In this document: piece after piece, positions 1 through 8,031 of the stretch
Layout of the letters: each line of letters opens with the position of its first letter
Numbering within the stretch: the stretch's first letter is position 1
Assembly: GCA_027037155.1 (NCBI GenBank)
Contig: JALWBK010000103.1
Location: 1-11,007 of the forward strand
Source of the DNA: a bacterium
GTDB taxonomy: Bacteria; Thermosulfidibacterota; Thermosulfidibacteria; Thermosulfidibacterales; Thermosulfidibacteraceae
Reading direction: 5' to 3'
Length of the DNA: 11,007 nt
Notes under the pieces: model-generated
Seen by the model: the letters and a program-made list of their open reading frames with translations, nothing else
Database searches by the model: none
Told to the model about the DNA's origin: nothing
Program-made: the position numbers and the translations under genes

Positions 1-921
1 GTAAAGCCCGGAACCCGCATAGACTTTATGAAGCACAAGGAGAAGGCCATAGCCATTTCTTTAACGCTTATCATCCTCTCTATAGGCGCCATGATCTACA
101 ACAAGATCACTATGGGCAAGTTCTTCAACTACGGTGTTGACTTTGCAGGCGGGACGCTCATCCAGGTGAGGTTTAAGAACCCTCCTGATTTAGATGCCTT
201 GAGAAAGTCCCTGAAGGAGGCTGGCTTTAAGGATTTTACCATTCAGTCCTTTGGCTCACCTAATGAAGTGATAATCAGAACACCTCAGAGCTCTGGTGAG
301 TTGAAGGGGCTGCAGGAGAGAGCAAATAAGGCTATAGCCAAGCTTTACAAGGACTTTGAGATAAGAAGGGTTGAGATGGTTGGCCCCAAGGTGGGCAAGG
401 AGCTGAAGCGTAAGGGTATAAAGGCAATAGTGCTTTCCCTTATAGCCATGCTGATTTATATCGCCTGGAGGTTTGAGTTCAGGTTTGGAGTTGGAGCCAT
501 TGTGGCGCTGTTTCACGATGTCACCATTACCGCTGGTGTCTTTGCCCTTTTCAGGCTCCAAATGGATCTTGAGATATTAGCTGCCCTTTTGACCATACTG
601 GGATACTCCATCAACGACACCATAGTGGTGTACGATAGGATTAGAGAGAACATGGGCAAAAAGGGTAGTACCATAGAGGAGATCATAAACATAAGTATAA
701 ACGAGACCCTTAGCAGGACTCTGTTAACTTCCCTCACCACCCTCTTTGCCGTGCTGTCTCTATTGATCTTGGGCAATGAGGTGATAAGGGGATTTGCCCT
801 GGCCCTTACAGTTGGTATAATTGTGGGTACTTACTCATCCATATTTATCGCCAGCCCCATAGTGGTATACTGGGAGAAGTTGATAAAGAGGGCACCGGTT
901 GCTAAGGAGGTGAAGGCATGA
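1..921 (+). CDS. secF: Protein translocase subunit SecF (5' end outside window)
   Basis: SecF works with SecD in the inner membrane, using the proton-motive force to help pull preproteins out of the SecYEG channel. The reading frame is open to the window edge and begins VKPGTRIDFM, the usual SecF N-terminus just after the start. The ATG at 28 is therefore probably internal and the gene is 5'-truncated here. Numbering from that Met, TM1 is about 7-24 and the extracytoplasmic domain carries VDFAGG (37-42). VGPKVG (118-123) precedes a five-helix bundle (about 130-147, 154-175, 181-201, 231-249, 253-280). The conserved SecD/F signature GYSINDTIVVYDRIREN lies at 192-208. A secD just upstream is expected but not visible. 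The stop overlaps the next start as ATGA (918-921). Confidence 0.96.
   Translation, partial: VKPGTRIDFMKHKEKAIAISLTLIILSIGAMIYNKITMGKFFNYGVDFAGGTLIQVRFKNPPDLDALRKSLKEAGFKDFTIQSFGSPNEVIIRTPQSSGELKGLQERANKAIAKLYKDFEIRRVEMVGPKVGKELKRKGIKAIVLSLIAMLIYIAWRFEFRFGVGAIVALFHDVTITAGVFALFRLQMDLEILAALLTILGYSINDTIVVYDRIRENMGKKGSTIEEIINISINETLSRTLLTSLTTLFAVLSLLILGNEVIRGFALALTVGIIVGTYSSIFIASPIVVYWEKLIKRAPVAKEVKA
904..912 (+). promoter_or_regulatory. Ribosome binding site for rpoZ inside secF
   Basis: AAGGAGGTG is a near-perfect Shine-Dalgarno sequence inside the last secF codons. It lies 5 nt before the ATG at 918 and 8 nt before the ATG at 921. It supports translation of the small downstream gene and coupling to secF. 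Spacing slightly favours the ATG at 921, but both give the same frame. Confidence 0.8.
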
Positions 922-1148
922 TGGATATGATGGAGAAGGTAAGGCTTATCAACGAGGCTATGGAGAAGGTGGACAGCAGATATCGTCTGTCGGTGATTCT
1001 CTTTAAAAGGGCGAGGCTTATAAACCAGGGAGACCAGCCTTTGGCAAAGTCAAAATCTGCCAAGGAGTACTTCATTGCCCTTAACGAGTTTCTGGAGGGT
1101 TACATCCAGTGGAAGGATAAGGATGGTGAATGGAGAGGGGTAGAGTAG
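918..1148 (+). CDS. rpoZ: DNA-directed RNA polymerase omega subunit
   Basis: This 76-residue protein matches the omega subunit, which binds the beta' subunit and aids RNA polymerase assembly. The visible signature is the omega core: VDSRYRLSVILFKRAR (18-33), then a short loop with QGDQPLAKS (37-45), then ALNEFLEGYI (54-63). This corresponds to the family pattern of an Arg-containing helix, a RRAR-like basic stretch and an AL-E---G-I helix. Length is at the short end of the family. Four Met codons fall in the first five (918, 921, 927, 930), so the exact start is uncertain; the strong ribosome binding site favours 918 or 921. It overlaps secF by 4 nt, and the following gene starts 19 nt before its stop. 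In many bacteria rpoZ sits beside gmk, but not here. The call rests on motif recognition alone. Confidence 0.82.
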   Translation: MMDMMEKVRLINEAMEKVDSRYRLSVILFKRARLINQGDQPLAKSKSAKEYFIALNEFLEGYIQWKDKDGEWRGVE

Positions 1149-2725
1149 CCTTTCTCTTAATTCTCCTCTTTCTTTTCCCCCTCGTAGCACTTTCTCAAGA
1201 TTACGGTGATGCCATTGTCTTGGGAAGTATTGGTGAGCCTAAACGCCTGCTTCCCCCGCTGGCGGTAGATTCTGCCTCGGGATTCATTTCCGGATTAATC
1301 TTCAATGGTTTGGTTAGATACGACGGAGATCTTAATCTTGTTGGCGATTTGGCTGAGAACTGGGAGGTGAAGGAAGGCGGTAAGGTAGTGATCTTTCACC
1401 TGAGAAAGGGAGTGAAGTGGCAGGATGGGTATCCCTTCACCGCCGATGACGTTATCTTCACCTACCAGAAGATGATAGATCCCAAGGTTGCCACCCCCTA
1501 CAGCGGCGATTTTGAGCTGGTGGAAAAAGTACAGAAGCTAAACGAGTACACGGTAAGGGTGGTTTACAAGCATCCCGTTGCTAAGGCTTTGAGCATCTGG
1601 ACTATGGGTATCATGCCTAAGCACCTTTTAGAGAAGGAAGATCTCAACACCACCTCTTACAACAGAAGGCCTGTGGGAACCGGACCCTACATACTGGAGA
1701 AGTGGGTGACAGGCAGGTATCTTGTGCTGAGGGCCAATCCCGACTACTTCAGGGGAAGGCCTTATATTGAGAGGGTTATATACCGTATAATACCCGATAC
1801 AGCCACCATGTTTTTGGAGCTTCAGTCCGGCAATCTGGACTATATGGGACTCACCCCCTTCCAGTACAAGAGACAGACCAACACACCGTTTTTCAAAAGT
1901 AACTTCAGGAAGTTTAGATACCCTTCCTTTGGCTACACCTACATGGGCTTTAACCTGAGGGTGCCTCTTTTCAAGGATAAAAGGGTGAGACAGGCGATAG
2001 CCTATGCCGTTGACAGAAAACTCATAGTGGATGTGGTTCTTTTGGGGCTGGGCACCGTTTCCAACGGCATATTTCCTCCCTCTTCCTGGGCCTGTGATCC
2101 CAATTTGAAGCCCTTCCCTTACGATCCAGAGAGGGCTAAGAGGCTGTTGAAAGGGGCGGGGTGGTACGACCACGACGGTGATGGGATAATAGATAAGGAT
2201 GGAACGCCTTTTGTCTTTACCATCTTGACCAACCAAGGGAATCTGCAGCGCATATCCGCAGCGGAGATAATCCAGTATCAGCTTGCTAAGGTGGGGATAA
2301 AGGTGAAGATAAGGGTTTTGGAGTGGCAGGCGTTGCTAAAAAGAATTATGGAGAGGAACTTTCAGGCGGTTATACTTGGATGGGCCCTTGGATACGATCC
2401 TGATCCTTACGACATCTGGCACTCGTCCAAGACAAAGGCTGGAGGCTTCAACTTCGTTGGCTATAAGAATCCGGTAGTGGACAAGCTGCTTGAAAAGGCT
2501 CGCAGCATCTTGGATAGGGCTGAGAGACAGAAGATATACAGGAAGATTCAGAGAATCATCTACGAGGATCAGCCCTACTGTTTTCTGTACGTTATGGACA
2601 GCCTATCTATTCTGCATAAAAGATTTCACAATGTGAAACTCAAGCGTGCGGGGATATGGTACAACTTTGAAAAGTGGTACGTGCCCAAGGCCATGCAGAA
2701 GTACAAATTTGAGGTTGTGCAATGA
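1130..2725 (+). CDS. Extracellular solute-binding protein, family 5 (peptide/nickel ABC transporter type)
   Basis: This is a 531-residue periplasmic binding protein of the DppA/OppA type (SBP_bac_5), which captures peptides, nickel chelates or other ligands for an ABC importer. A signal peptide is clear: a short basic start (MERGR), a hydrophobic core at 7-19 and a likely cleavage site after ALS (20-22). There is no lipobox Cys, so the protein should be soluble or anchored only by its signal. Family motifs are AENWEV (75-80), FHLRKGVKWQDG (89-100), FTADDVIFTY (103-112), PVGTGPYILEKW (181-192), VRQAIAYAVDRK (286-297) and YDPERAKRLLKGAGW (331-345). A DHDGDGIID loop (347-355) resembles a calcium-binding loop. 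The start overlaps rpoZ by 19 nt, with AAGGA 6 nt upstream. No permease or ATPase gene is adjacent, so the partner and substrate cannot be assigned. Confidence 0.93.
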   Translation: MERGRVAFLLILLFLFPLVALSQDYGDAIVLGSIGEPKRLLPPLAVDSASGFISGLIFNGLVRYDGDLNLVGDLAENWEVKEGGKVVIFHLRKGVKWQDGYPFTADDVIFTYQKMIDPKVATPYSGDFELVEKVQKLNEYTVRVVYKHPVAKALSIWTMGIMPKHLLEKEDLNTTSYNRRPVGTGPYILEKWVTGRYLVLRANPDYFRGRPYIERVIYRIIPDTATMFLELQSGNLDYMGLTPFQYKRQTNTPFFKSNFRKFRYPSFGYTYMGFNLRVPLFKDKRVRQAIAYAVDRKLIVDVVLLGLGTVSNGIFPPSSWACDPNLKPFPYDPERAKRLLKGAGWYDHDGDGIIDKDGTPFVFTILTNQGNLQRISAAEIIQYQLAKVGIKVKIRVLEWQALLKRIMERNFQAVILGWALGYDPDPYDIWHSSKTKAGGFNFVGYKNPVVDKLLEKARSILDRAERQKIYRKIQRIIYEDQPYCFLYVMDSLSILHKRFHNVKLKRAGIWYNFEKWYVPKAMQKYKFEVVQ

Positions 2726-3699
2726 TAGTGCTTGGTATTGAGACCTCTTGCGATGATACCGGGGTGGCTTTGTTGAAAGATGGAACCAAGTTGCTTGCCA
2801 ATCTACTCTCTTCCCAGGTGAACCTTCACGCCGTTTTTGGGGGTGTGGTTCCCGAGATTGCTGCCAGAAAGCACTTGGACACGCTGCTTCTCCTAACTAT
2901 GAAGGCGCTGGAGCAAGCCGGTCTCTCTTTAGAGGAGGTGGACAGTATTGCTGTTACCAACAGACCCGGGCTTGTGCCCTCCCTTCTTGTGGGCGTAACC
3001 TTTGCCAAGGGGTTGGCGTACGCTTTGGATAAACCGTTGGTGGCGGTGGATCATCTGGAAGCCCATGCCTTTGCCATCTTTCTTGAAAGAGAGGTGGACT
3101 TTCCCTTTGTGGCACTGGTGGTATCGGGAGGACACACCAGTCTCTTTTTGGTTGAAGACTTTGGCAGCATGAGACATCTTGGGGCCACCCTTGACGATGC
3201 GGCAGGAGAGGCCTTTGACAAGGTTGCCAAGGTCATGGGCCTTGGGTACCCGGGAGGACCTGTAATAGATAAACTGGCCAAGGGGGGGGATTTTAAAGCT
3301 ATCCCCTTTCCTGTGGCAAAGACTGATGGATACAGCTTTAGCTTTTCCGGTTTGAAGACGGCCGTTATAAACTACGTTAAGAAGAATCCCAACTACAATG
3401 CGGCAGATGTGGCTGCCTCCTTTCAGGAGGCGGTTGTTAAGGCCCTTTTGCAGAAGACGCTTAAGGCCGTTGAGGAGTTTGGCGTGCCGAGGGTGGTGGT
3501 TGCAGGAGGAGTGGCCTGTAACTCGTGGTTGCGAAAGAGGTTTACCGAAGACCTGGCTAAGAGAAACGCAAGTGTATTCTTCCCTTCGCCAAAATTCTGT
3601 ACAGATAACGGGGCTATGGTGGCCTTTGTGGGAACCTACAGATATGGTAGGGGGGAGAGGGCGGAGCTTTCTGTGGATGTGCACTCAAGGGTACTGTGA
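2722..3699 (+). CDS. tsaD: tRNA N6-adenosine threonylcarbamoyltransferase TsaD
   Basis: TsaD transfers the threonylcarbamoyl group from threonylcarbamoyl-AMP to A37 of ANN-decoding tRNAs, giving t6A, together with TsaB and TsaE. The 325-residue protein has the normal bacterial length and the whole ASKHA/Kae1 signature: GIETSCDDTG at 5-14, the metal-binding pair in HLEAH (H111, H115), VVSGGHTS (133-140), the nucleotide region DDAAGEAFDKVAKVMGLGYP (158-177), FSFSGLKT (206-213), AGGVACNSWLRKRF (261-274) and metal-binding Asp295 in CTDNGAM. The start is fixed by the ATGA overlap with the solute-binding protein gene, with a modest GAGG 7 nt upstream. The TsaB and TsaE partners are not in this window. 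The gene is essential in most bacteria. Confidence 0.98.
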   Translation: MIVLGIETSCDDTGVALLKDGTKLLANLLSSQVNLHAVFGGVVPEIAARKHLDTLLLLTMKALEQAGLSLEEVDSIAVTNRPGLVPSLLVGVTFAKGLAYALDKPLVAVDHLEAHAFAIFLEREVDFPFVALVVSGGHTSLFLVEDFGSMRHLGATLDDAAGEAFDKVAKVMGLGYPGGPVIDKLAKGGDFKAIPFPVAKTDGYSFSFSGLKTAVINYVKKNPNYNAADVAASFQEAVVKALLQKTLKAVEEFGVPRVVVAGGVACNSWLRKRFTEDLAKRNASVFFPSPKFCTDNGAMVAFVGTYRYGRGERAELSVDVHSRVL

Positions 3700-3702
3700 G
3701 CC

Positions 3703-4869
3703 ATGTGGAGGAGGCAGCTGCAGAAAGAGCTTGAGCTTTTGAAGGAGAGGGAGCTTTACAGAAGCCTTCGTCTCATGAGTAGTGCCCAGGGTCCTGAGGT
3801 GGTGATTGAGGGAAGAAGAGTCATCCTCATGTGCTCCAACAACTATCTGGGACTTGCTGCGCATCCCAGAGTGAAAGAGGCGGCTAAAAGGGCTATGGAG
3901 GAGTATGGATACGGTGCGGTGGCGTCGCGGTTGGTTTCTGGCAACATGGTGGTTCACGAGGAGTTTGAGAAATTAGCTGCCCAGTTTAAAGCTACTGAAA
4001 AGGCGCTTCTTTTCAACTGCGGGTATATGGCAAACGTGGGTGTTATCAGCACTCTGTGTGATAGCGCAGAGGACCTGGTTATCTCGGACAAGCTGAATCA
4101 CGCCTCTATAATTGACGGGATGATGCTTTCAAGGGCGCGCTTTGTCACTTTCAGGCACAACGATATGGAGCACCTTGAGAAGATATTGAAGGGCAAAAGG
4201 GCCCGTAGAAAGCTCATAGTGGTGGACGGTGTCTTCAGCATGGATGGCGATATTGCTCCGTTAAGGGAGATTGTGAGACTTGCAAGAGAATATGAGGCCA
4301 TGGTCATGGTGGACGATGCTCATGCTACCGGGGTTATCGGTGAAACGGGTAGAGGTTCTGTGGAGTACTGGGATCTCTATGGTGAGTTGGACATTCAGAT
4401 GGGAACGTTAGGCAAGGCGTTAGGTGGCTTTGGCGCCTTCGTGTGTGGCGATGAGGTGTTGATAGAGTATCTGATAAACAGGTGCAGGCCCTTTATCTAC
4501 ACCACAGCTTTGCCAGTGCCTGTAGTGGCGGTGGCTATAGAATCTCTTAGGATGCTGATGGAAGATCCTTCTATGGTGAAAAGACTAAAGGAGAATGTGG
4601 AGTTCTTCGTTGAAGGATTGAGGCGCAAAGGCATTGACGTGAAGAATCAGGGCACTGCTATAATCCCGGTTATAATAGGGGATGAGCAGAAGTGCCTTGC
4701 CATAAGTAAGAGGCTCTTTGAGCTTGGGGTTTACGTGGCGGCCATAAGGCCTCCCACAGTGCCTAAAGGTACATCCCGCCTGAGAGTCACCCTCATGGCC
4801 ACCCATACCAGAGAGCACCTTGAAAGGGCCATTCACGCCTTTGAGCGAGCATTCAGCGAAATCCTTTAG
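3703..4869 (+). CDS. bioF: 8-amino-7-oxononanoate synthase BioF
   Basis: BioF is a PLP enzyme of the alpha-oxoamine synthase family. It condenses pimeloyl-ACP (or pimeloyl-CoA) with L-alanine to give 8-amino-7-oxononanoate, the first step of biotin ring assembly in the cytoplasm. In 388 residues it shows SNNYLGLAAHPRV (45-57), SRLVSGNMVVHEEFE (75-89), cofactor-stacking His133 in LNHASI, VDGVFSMDGDIAPL (174-187), VDDAHATGVIGETGRGSVEY (203-222) with Asp204/His207, and PLP-binding Lys238 in GTLGKALGGFG. The C-terminal AIRPPTVPKGTSRLRVTLMA (347-366) is typical of BioF; threonine-pathway Kbl enzymes usually carry a different sequence there, which is why I prefer BioF. The gene starts 3 nt after tsaD with only a weak AAGGG 11 nt upstream, suggesting coupled translation. 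No other biotin gene is visible. Confidence 0.9.
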   Translation: MWRRQLQKELELLKERELYRSLRLMSSAQGPEVVIEGRRVILMCSNNYLGLAAHPRVKEAAKRAMEEYGYGAVASRLVSGNMVVHEEFEKLAAQFKATEKALLFNCGYMANVGVISTLCDSAEDLVISDKLNHASIIDGMMLSRARFVTFRHNDMEHLEKILKGKRARRKLIVVDGVFSMDGDIAPLREIVRLAREYEAMVMVDDAHATGVIGETGRGSVEYWDLYGELDIQMGTLGKALGGFGAFVCGDEVLIEYLINRCRPFIYTTALPVPVVAVAIESLRMLMEDPSMVKRLKENVEFFVEGLRRKGIDVKNQGTAIIPVIIGDEQKCLAISKRLFELGVYVAAIRPPTVPKGTSRLRVTLMATHTREHLERAIHAFERAFSEIL

Positions 4870-4907
4870 CTTGATAAAGGTTTGCTCAACTTTTTTGAAA
4901 TTAGCTC

Positions 4908-4935
4908 TTGCAAGTTTTGTAGTGGGTCCTAAATT
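4908..4935 (+). promoter_or_regulatory. Candidate sigma70-type promoter for the clpB operon
   Basis: The 102-nt gap between bioF and clpB is the only + strand gap large enough for a promoter. TTGCAA (4908-4913) and TAAATT (4930-4935) are separated by 16 nt and resemble -35 and -10 boxes, each matching consensus at 4 of 6 positions. I see no sigma32-type CCCCAT element, although clpB is often under heat-shock control. I see no convincing terminator hairpin with a T tract after bioF, so read-through from upstream is possible. The assignment is weak. Confidence 0.3.
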
Positions 4936-4956
4936 TTAAAGTGGATCACAACAATC

Positions 4957-4963
4957 AAGGAGG
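4957..4963 (+). promoter_or_regulatory. Strong ribosome binding site of clpB
   Basis: AAGGAGG lies exactly 8 nt before the ATG at 4972, followed by a further AG. This is an optimal Shine-Dalgarno sequence and fixes the clpB start. It suggests strong translation of this chaperone. Confidence 0.88.
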
Positions 4964-4971
4964 AGTGTAAG

Positions 4972-7900
4972 ATGGTGAAGCTTAGCGAAAAGGCCAAAAA
5001 GATTATGGAGGTGGCTGAAAAGAGGGTGAAGGAACGCAAAGAGAGCCTTATAGATACCGACCACTTCGTGTGGGCGCTTTTTGCGGTGAGAGAGGGCAAT
5101 CCCTTTTATAAGTGGCTTGAAAAGAAGGGTTTGGATCCATCCCATGCCAAGGCTGAGGTTGAGAAGGCCCTTAACAACCTCTACTCTCAGCTTGACTCTG
5201 TGGAAGAGTCCTACAGAAGTGCGGTTATGAAGACCAGAGATGAGTTGAGGGCCAAGTACGGTATTGATTTTGCCGACGATGTGGTGAAAGCCCTTCTCCT
5301 TCAGATAGATGAGTCCGTTTACAGGAGCATGAGGGGCGAGGGTGTAAAGGAAAAGGTGCCTGTGAAGATAAAGAGATGGGCTCCCGTTAGGGAGAGGAGG
5401 CGTAGTCTTATAGAGGAGTTCTTTGGAGAGGACATCTTCTCCGACTTCTTTGGAAGGTTCTTCAGCGATTTTGAGAGGCCCAGCGTCAGGTGGACACTCA
5501 GAGAGGATGTGGTTGAGGCACCCAAGGCCTTCGTTGACTATGTGCGTGAAGCTGCGGCCCGCCACAGGATCTCTGAGGAGGATGTAGAAGAGGTTATAGT
5601 CTACCTGACGGATGTGGGTGAGAAGATCTCCAACTCTTTGCAGCAGTTGGTGAACTCTGGCATTGATCCGAGGAGGATCATCCGGGAGATCCTGAGACTC
5701 CTCTTTAACGAGAAGTTTGAAAAGGTTGGTTACTCCTACTTTATGGAAAGGGTGTTAGAGAGGGCGTCTTCCGGCGAAAGCAGGGAAGTGGGTGTGGCAG
5801 ACATAGTGGATGCGCTTGTCTCTCAGCCGGACACCGTTGGTGGTAGTATTTTAAGTCAGTTGACTAAAGCTGTTACAAAGGAGGGTAAAGCCATGGGTGT
5901 GAGAGAAGAGCTTGCAGAAGAGGAAAAGGGCGCTTTGGAGAAGTACGCCATTGACCTCACTGAGCTGGCAAAGCAGGGTAAGTTAGATCCTGTTATAGGT
6001 AGGGAGAAGGAGATTAGACAGGTTATAGAGATCTTGTCCAGGCGTCAGAAGAACAACCCCGTACTTATTGGTGAAGCTGGCGTTGGTAAGACCGCCATCG
6101 TTGAGGGATTGGCGCAGGAGATTGTGAAGGGTAACGTTCCTGATACGCTCAAGAATAAGCGAATACTTTCTCTTGATATGGGAGCGCTTCTTGCTGGAAC
6201 CAAGTACAGGGGTGAGTTTGAGGAGAGGCTTAAGGCCATAGTGGACGAGGTGAAGTCCAGGGACGATGTTATTCTCTTCATTGACGAGATTCATAACGTT
6301 GTGGGTGCAGGCAAGGCTGAGGGTGCCATGGATGCTGCCAACATCTTGAAGCCTGCCTTGGCAAGAGGTGAGTTCCAGGTTATCGGAGCCACTACCGTTG
6401 ACGAGTACAGGAAGTACATTGAAAAGGATCCTGCCCTTGAGAGGAGGTTCCAGCCTGTATTTGTAAGCGAGCCTTCTGCTGAGGCCACAATTGAGATTCT
6501 TAAAGGGCTTCGTCCCAAGTACGAGAAGCACCATGGTGTGCGCATCTCTGATGAGGCTATTGAGGCGGCTGTTAAGCTTACGGGTCGCTACATACAGGAC
6601 AGACGTAATCCCGATAAGGCGATAGATGCCATTGATCAGGCTGCATCCAAGAAGAAGTTAGATGTACTCTATCAGAGACAGAACGTTGATGAGATGAAGA
6701 AGCGCCTTGAGGAGCTGAAAGAGCAGATAGAGAAGGAGCAGGATGAAGCCAAAAAAGAGGAGCTTCTTAAGGAGAAGGAGAAACTTGAGAGGTCTTTAAG
6801 TGCGCTGGAGAAAAGCGCAGACATAGATGCCAAGATAGAGTCGCTACAGAGCAAGCTTGCGGAGCTTGATAAGGAGATTGAGAAGGCCGTTGAGGCCGAG
6901 GACATAGAGAGGGAGACCGATCTCAAGATAGAGAAGGCCAAGATAGAGAAGGAGCTGAAGCTGCTTAAGAAAAAGAAGGAGGAAGGTGTTGCCAGCGACA
7001 TTGTGGTGAGCGAGGAGGATGTTGCAAGGGTGGTTTCTGAATGGAGCGGTGTGCCTGCGTCCAAGATGATGGAAGAGGAAAAGAAGAAGTTGCTCAAGAT
7101 GGAAGAGTACCTTCACAGGAGGATCGTTGGCCAGGACGAGGCTATCAAAGCTGTGTGTGAGGCTATAAGGAGAGCGAGAGCTGGAGTATCTGATCCTAAG
7201 AGGCCTCTCGGTAGCTTCCTCTTCCTCGGCCCAACGGGCGTAGGAAAGACGGAGCTTGCCAAGGCATTGGCGGAGTTCCTATTCGGCAGTGAGGATGCAC
7301 TCATAAGGCTTGATATGAGTGAGTTTAAGGAGGAGCACTCTGTTGCCAAGCTTATTGGTGCGCCTCCGGGATACGTGGGTTATGAGGAGGGAGGCAAACT
7401 TACCGAGGCGGTTAGACGCCGTCCGTACTCTGTTATACTGCTGGACGAGATAGAGAAGGCGCATCCCAGGGTCTTTGACCTGTTCCTGCAGGTGTTAGAC
7501 GACGGTAGGTTGACCGATTCTCAGGGAAGGACCGTCTCCTTCAGGAACACGGTGATTATCATGACCAGCAACTTGGGCTCCGAGTACCTCAGGGACATGA
7601 TGAACAACCCTGAGATTATGAGGGATAATGAGAAGTTTAAGGAGGCCTTTGAGGTTGCTAAAAGGCGCATAATGGACTTGGTGAAGAGCTACTTCAGGCC
7701 AGAGTTCCTCAACAGGATAGACGAGATTGTGGTATTCCATCCGCTGACCAAGGAGCAGATACTGCAGATAGTTGATCTTCAGATTGCACAGCTAAGGAAG
7801 AGGTTGCAGGAGCAGAAGATGGACATAGAGCTTACCGATGCAGCTAAGGAGCTTCTTGCCGAAGAGGGCTTTGATCCTGTTATGGGTGCAAGGCCTTTGA

Positions 7901-8031
7901 GAAGGGCGATTCAGAAGAATATTGAGAACAAGGTCTCTGAGTTGATACTTATGGGTGAGCTGAAAGAGGGCTACAAGGTGGTGGTTGACGCCAAGGACGG
8001 CCAGTTTGAGTTTAAGGTGGAGAAGATATGA
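4972..8031 (+). CDS. clpB: ATP-dependent disaggregase ClpB with enlarged N-terminal region
   Basis: ClpB is a hexameric AAA+ unfoldase that, with DnaK/DnaJ/GrpE, extracts polypeptides from aggregates. At 1,019 residues it exceeds the usual roughly 850. Residues 4-70 form the first half of a Clp_N domain. Residues about 120-310 are extra or strongly diverged, and include an aromatic segment (149-168) and two helical stretches (about 183-243 and 254-300) that may be further Clp_N-like repeats. AAA1 starts near 324: Walker A GEAGVGKT (367-374), pore-loop KYRGEFEER with Tyr412, Walker B Asp438-Glu439, arginine fingers 491-492. A long charged coiled coil (about 565-690) is a full-length ClpB-type M domain, though the usual YG-x-P element is not apparent. 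AAA2 has GPTGVGKT (753-760), pore-loop GYVGYEEGG (800-808), Walker B Asp825-Glu826, FLNRID (912-917) and sensor-2 GARP (972-975). No IGF-type ClpP-docking loop is seen, so ClpB rather than ClpA/ClpC. It starts the operon with tudS-like and rhomboid genes. Confidence 0.95.
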   Translation: MVKLSEKAKKIMEVAEKRVKERKESLIDTDHFVWALFAVREGNPFYKWLEKKGLDPSHAKAEVEKALNNLYSQLDSVEESYRSAVMKTRDELRAKYGIDFADDVVKALLLQIDESVYRSMRGEGVKEKVPVKIKRWAPVRERRRSLIEEFFGEDIFSDFFGRFFSDFERPSVRWTLREDVVEAPKAFVDYVREAAARHRISEEDVEEVIVYLTDVGEKISNSLQQLVNSGIDPRRIIREILRLLFNEKFEKVGYSYFMERVLERASSGESREVGVADIVDALVSQPDTVGGSILSQLTKAVTKEGKAMGVREELAEEEKGALEKYAIDLTELAKQGKLDPVIGREKEIRQVIEILSRRQKNNPVLIGEAGVGKTAIVEGLAQEIVKGNVPDTLKNKRILSLDMGALLAGTKYRGEFEERLKAIVDEVKSRDDVILFIDEIHNVVGAGKAEGAMDAANILKPALARGEFQVIGATTVDEYRKYIEKDPALERRFQPVFVSEPSAEATIEILKGLRPKYEKHHGVRISDEAIEAAVKLTGRYIQDRRNPDKAIDAIDQAASKKKLDVLYQRQNVDEMKKRLEELKEQIEKEQDEAKKEELLKEKEKLERSLSALEKSADIDAKIESLQSKLAELDKEIEKAVEAEDIERETDLKIEKAKIEKELKLLKKKKEEGVASDIVVSEEDVARVVSEWSGVPASKMMEEEKKKLLKMEEYLHRRIVGQDEAIKAVCEAIRRARAGVSDPKRPLGSFLFLGPTGVGKTELAKALAEFLFGSEDALIRLDMSEFKEEHSVAKLIGAPPGYVGYEEGGKLTEAVRRRPYSVILLDEIEKAHPRVFDLFLQVLDDGRLTDSQGRTVSFRNTVIIMTSNLGSEYLRDMMNNPEIMRDNEKFKEAFEVAKRRIMDLVKSYFRPEFLNRIDEIVVFHPLTKEQILQIVDLQIAQLRKRLQEQKMDIELTDAAKELLAEEGFDPVMGARPLRRAIQKNIENKVSELILMGELKEGYKVVVDAKDGQFEFKVEKI

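Noticed and set aside
28..30. ATG as the true start of secF
   Set aside because: The nine codons before it encode VKPGTRIDF, a normal SecF N-terminal sequence, so the true start lies upstream of the window.
2929..3684. 251-residue open frame on the minus strand across tsaD
   Set aside because: It is antisense to a fully motif-supported TsaD, has no recognisable domain, and its composition (rich in His, Ser, Pro) is that of a shadow frame.
3703..4869. 2-amino-3-ketobutyrate CoA ligase (Kbl) as an alternative identity for the oxoamine synthase
   Set aside because: The RPPTVPKGTSRLR segment near the C-terminus and the N-terminal SNNYLGLAAHP pattern fit BioF better, and no threonine dehydrogenase gene is adjacent.
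4894..4929. Sigma32-type heat-shock promoter upstream of clpB
   Set aside because: TTTGAAA resembles a -35 element, but no CCCCAT-like -10 element occurs at a suitable distance.
4870..4930. Rho-independent terminator after bioF
   Set aside because: A T-run is present (4891-4896), but no stable GC-rich stem precedes it. The CTTGCAAG palindrome at 4907-4914 has no loop and no T tract.
4936..5565. 209-residue minus-strand open frame covering the clpB promoter gap and 5' end
   Set aside because: It shows no domain or family resemblance, and the opposite frame is a strong ClpB coding region with an optimal ribosome binding site.
6672..7097. 141-residue Ser/Phe/Leu-rich minus-strand open frame that looks membrane-like
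   Set aside because: It is the complement of the Lys/Glu-rich coiled coil of ClpB; GAG/AAG codons read backwards give Leu, Phe and Ser.
4972..8031. ClpA/ClpC protease ATPase identity
   Set aside because: It has a full-length M-domain coiled coil and no IGF/LGF-type ClpP-docking loop between AAA2 Walker B and FLNRID, and AAA1 and AAA2 motifs are ClpB-like throughout.
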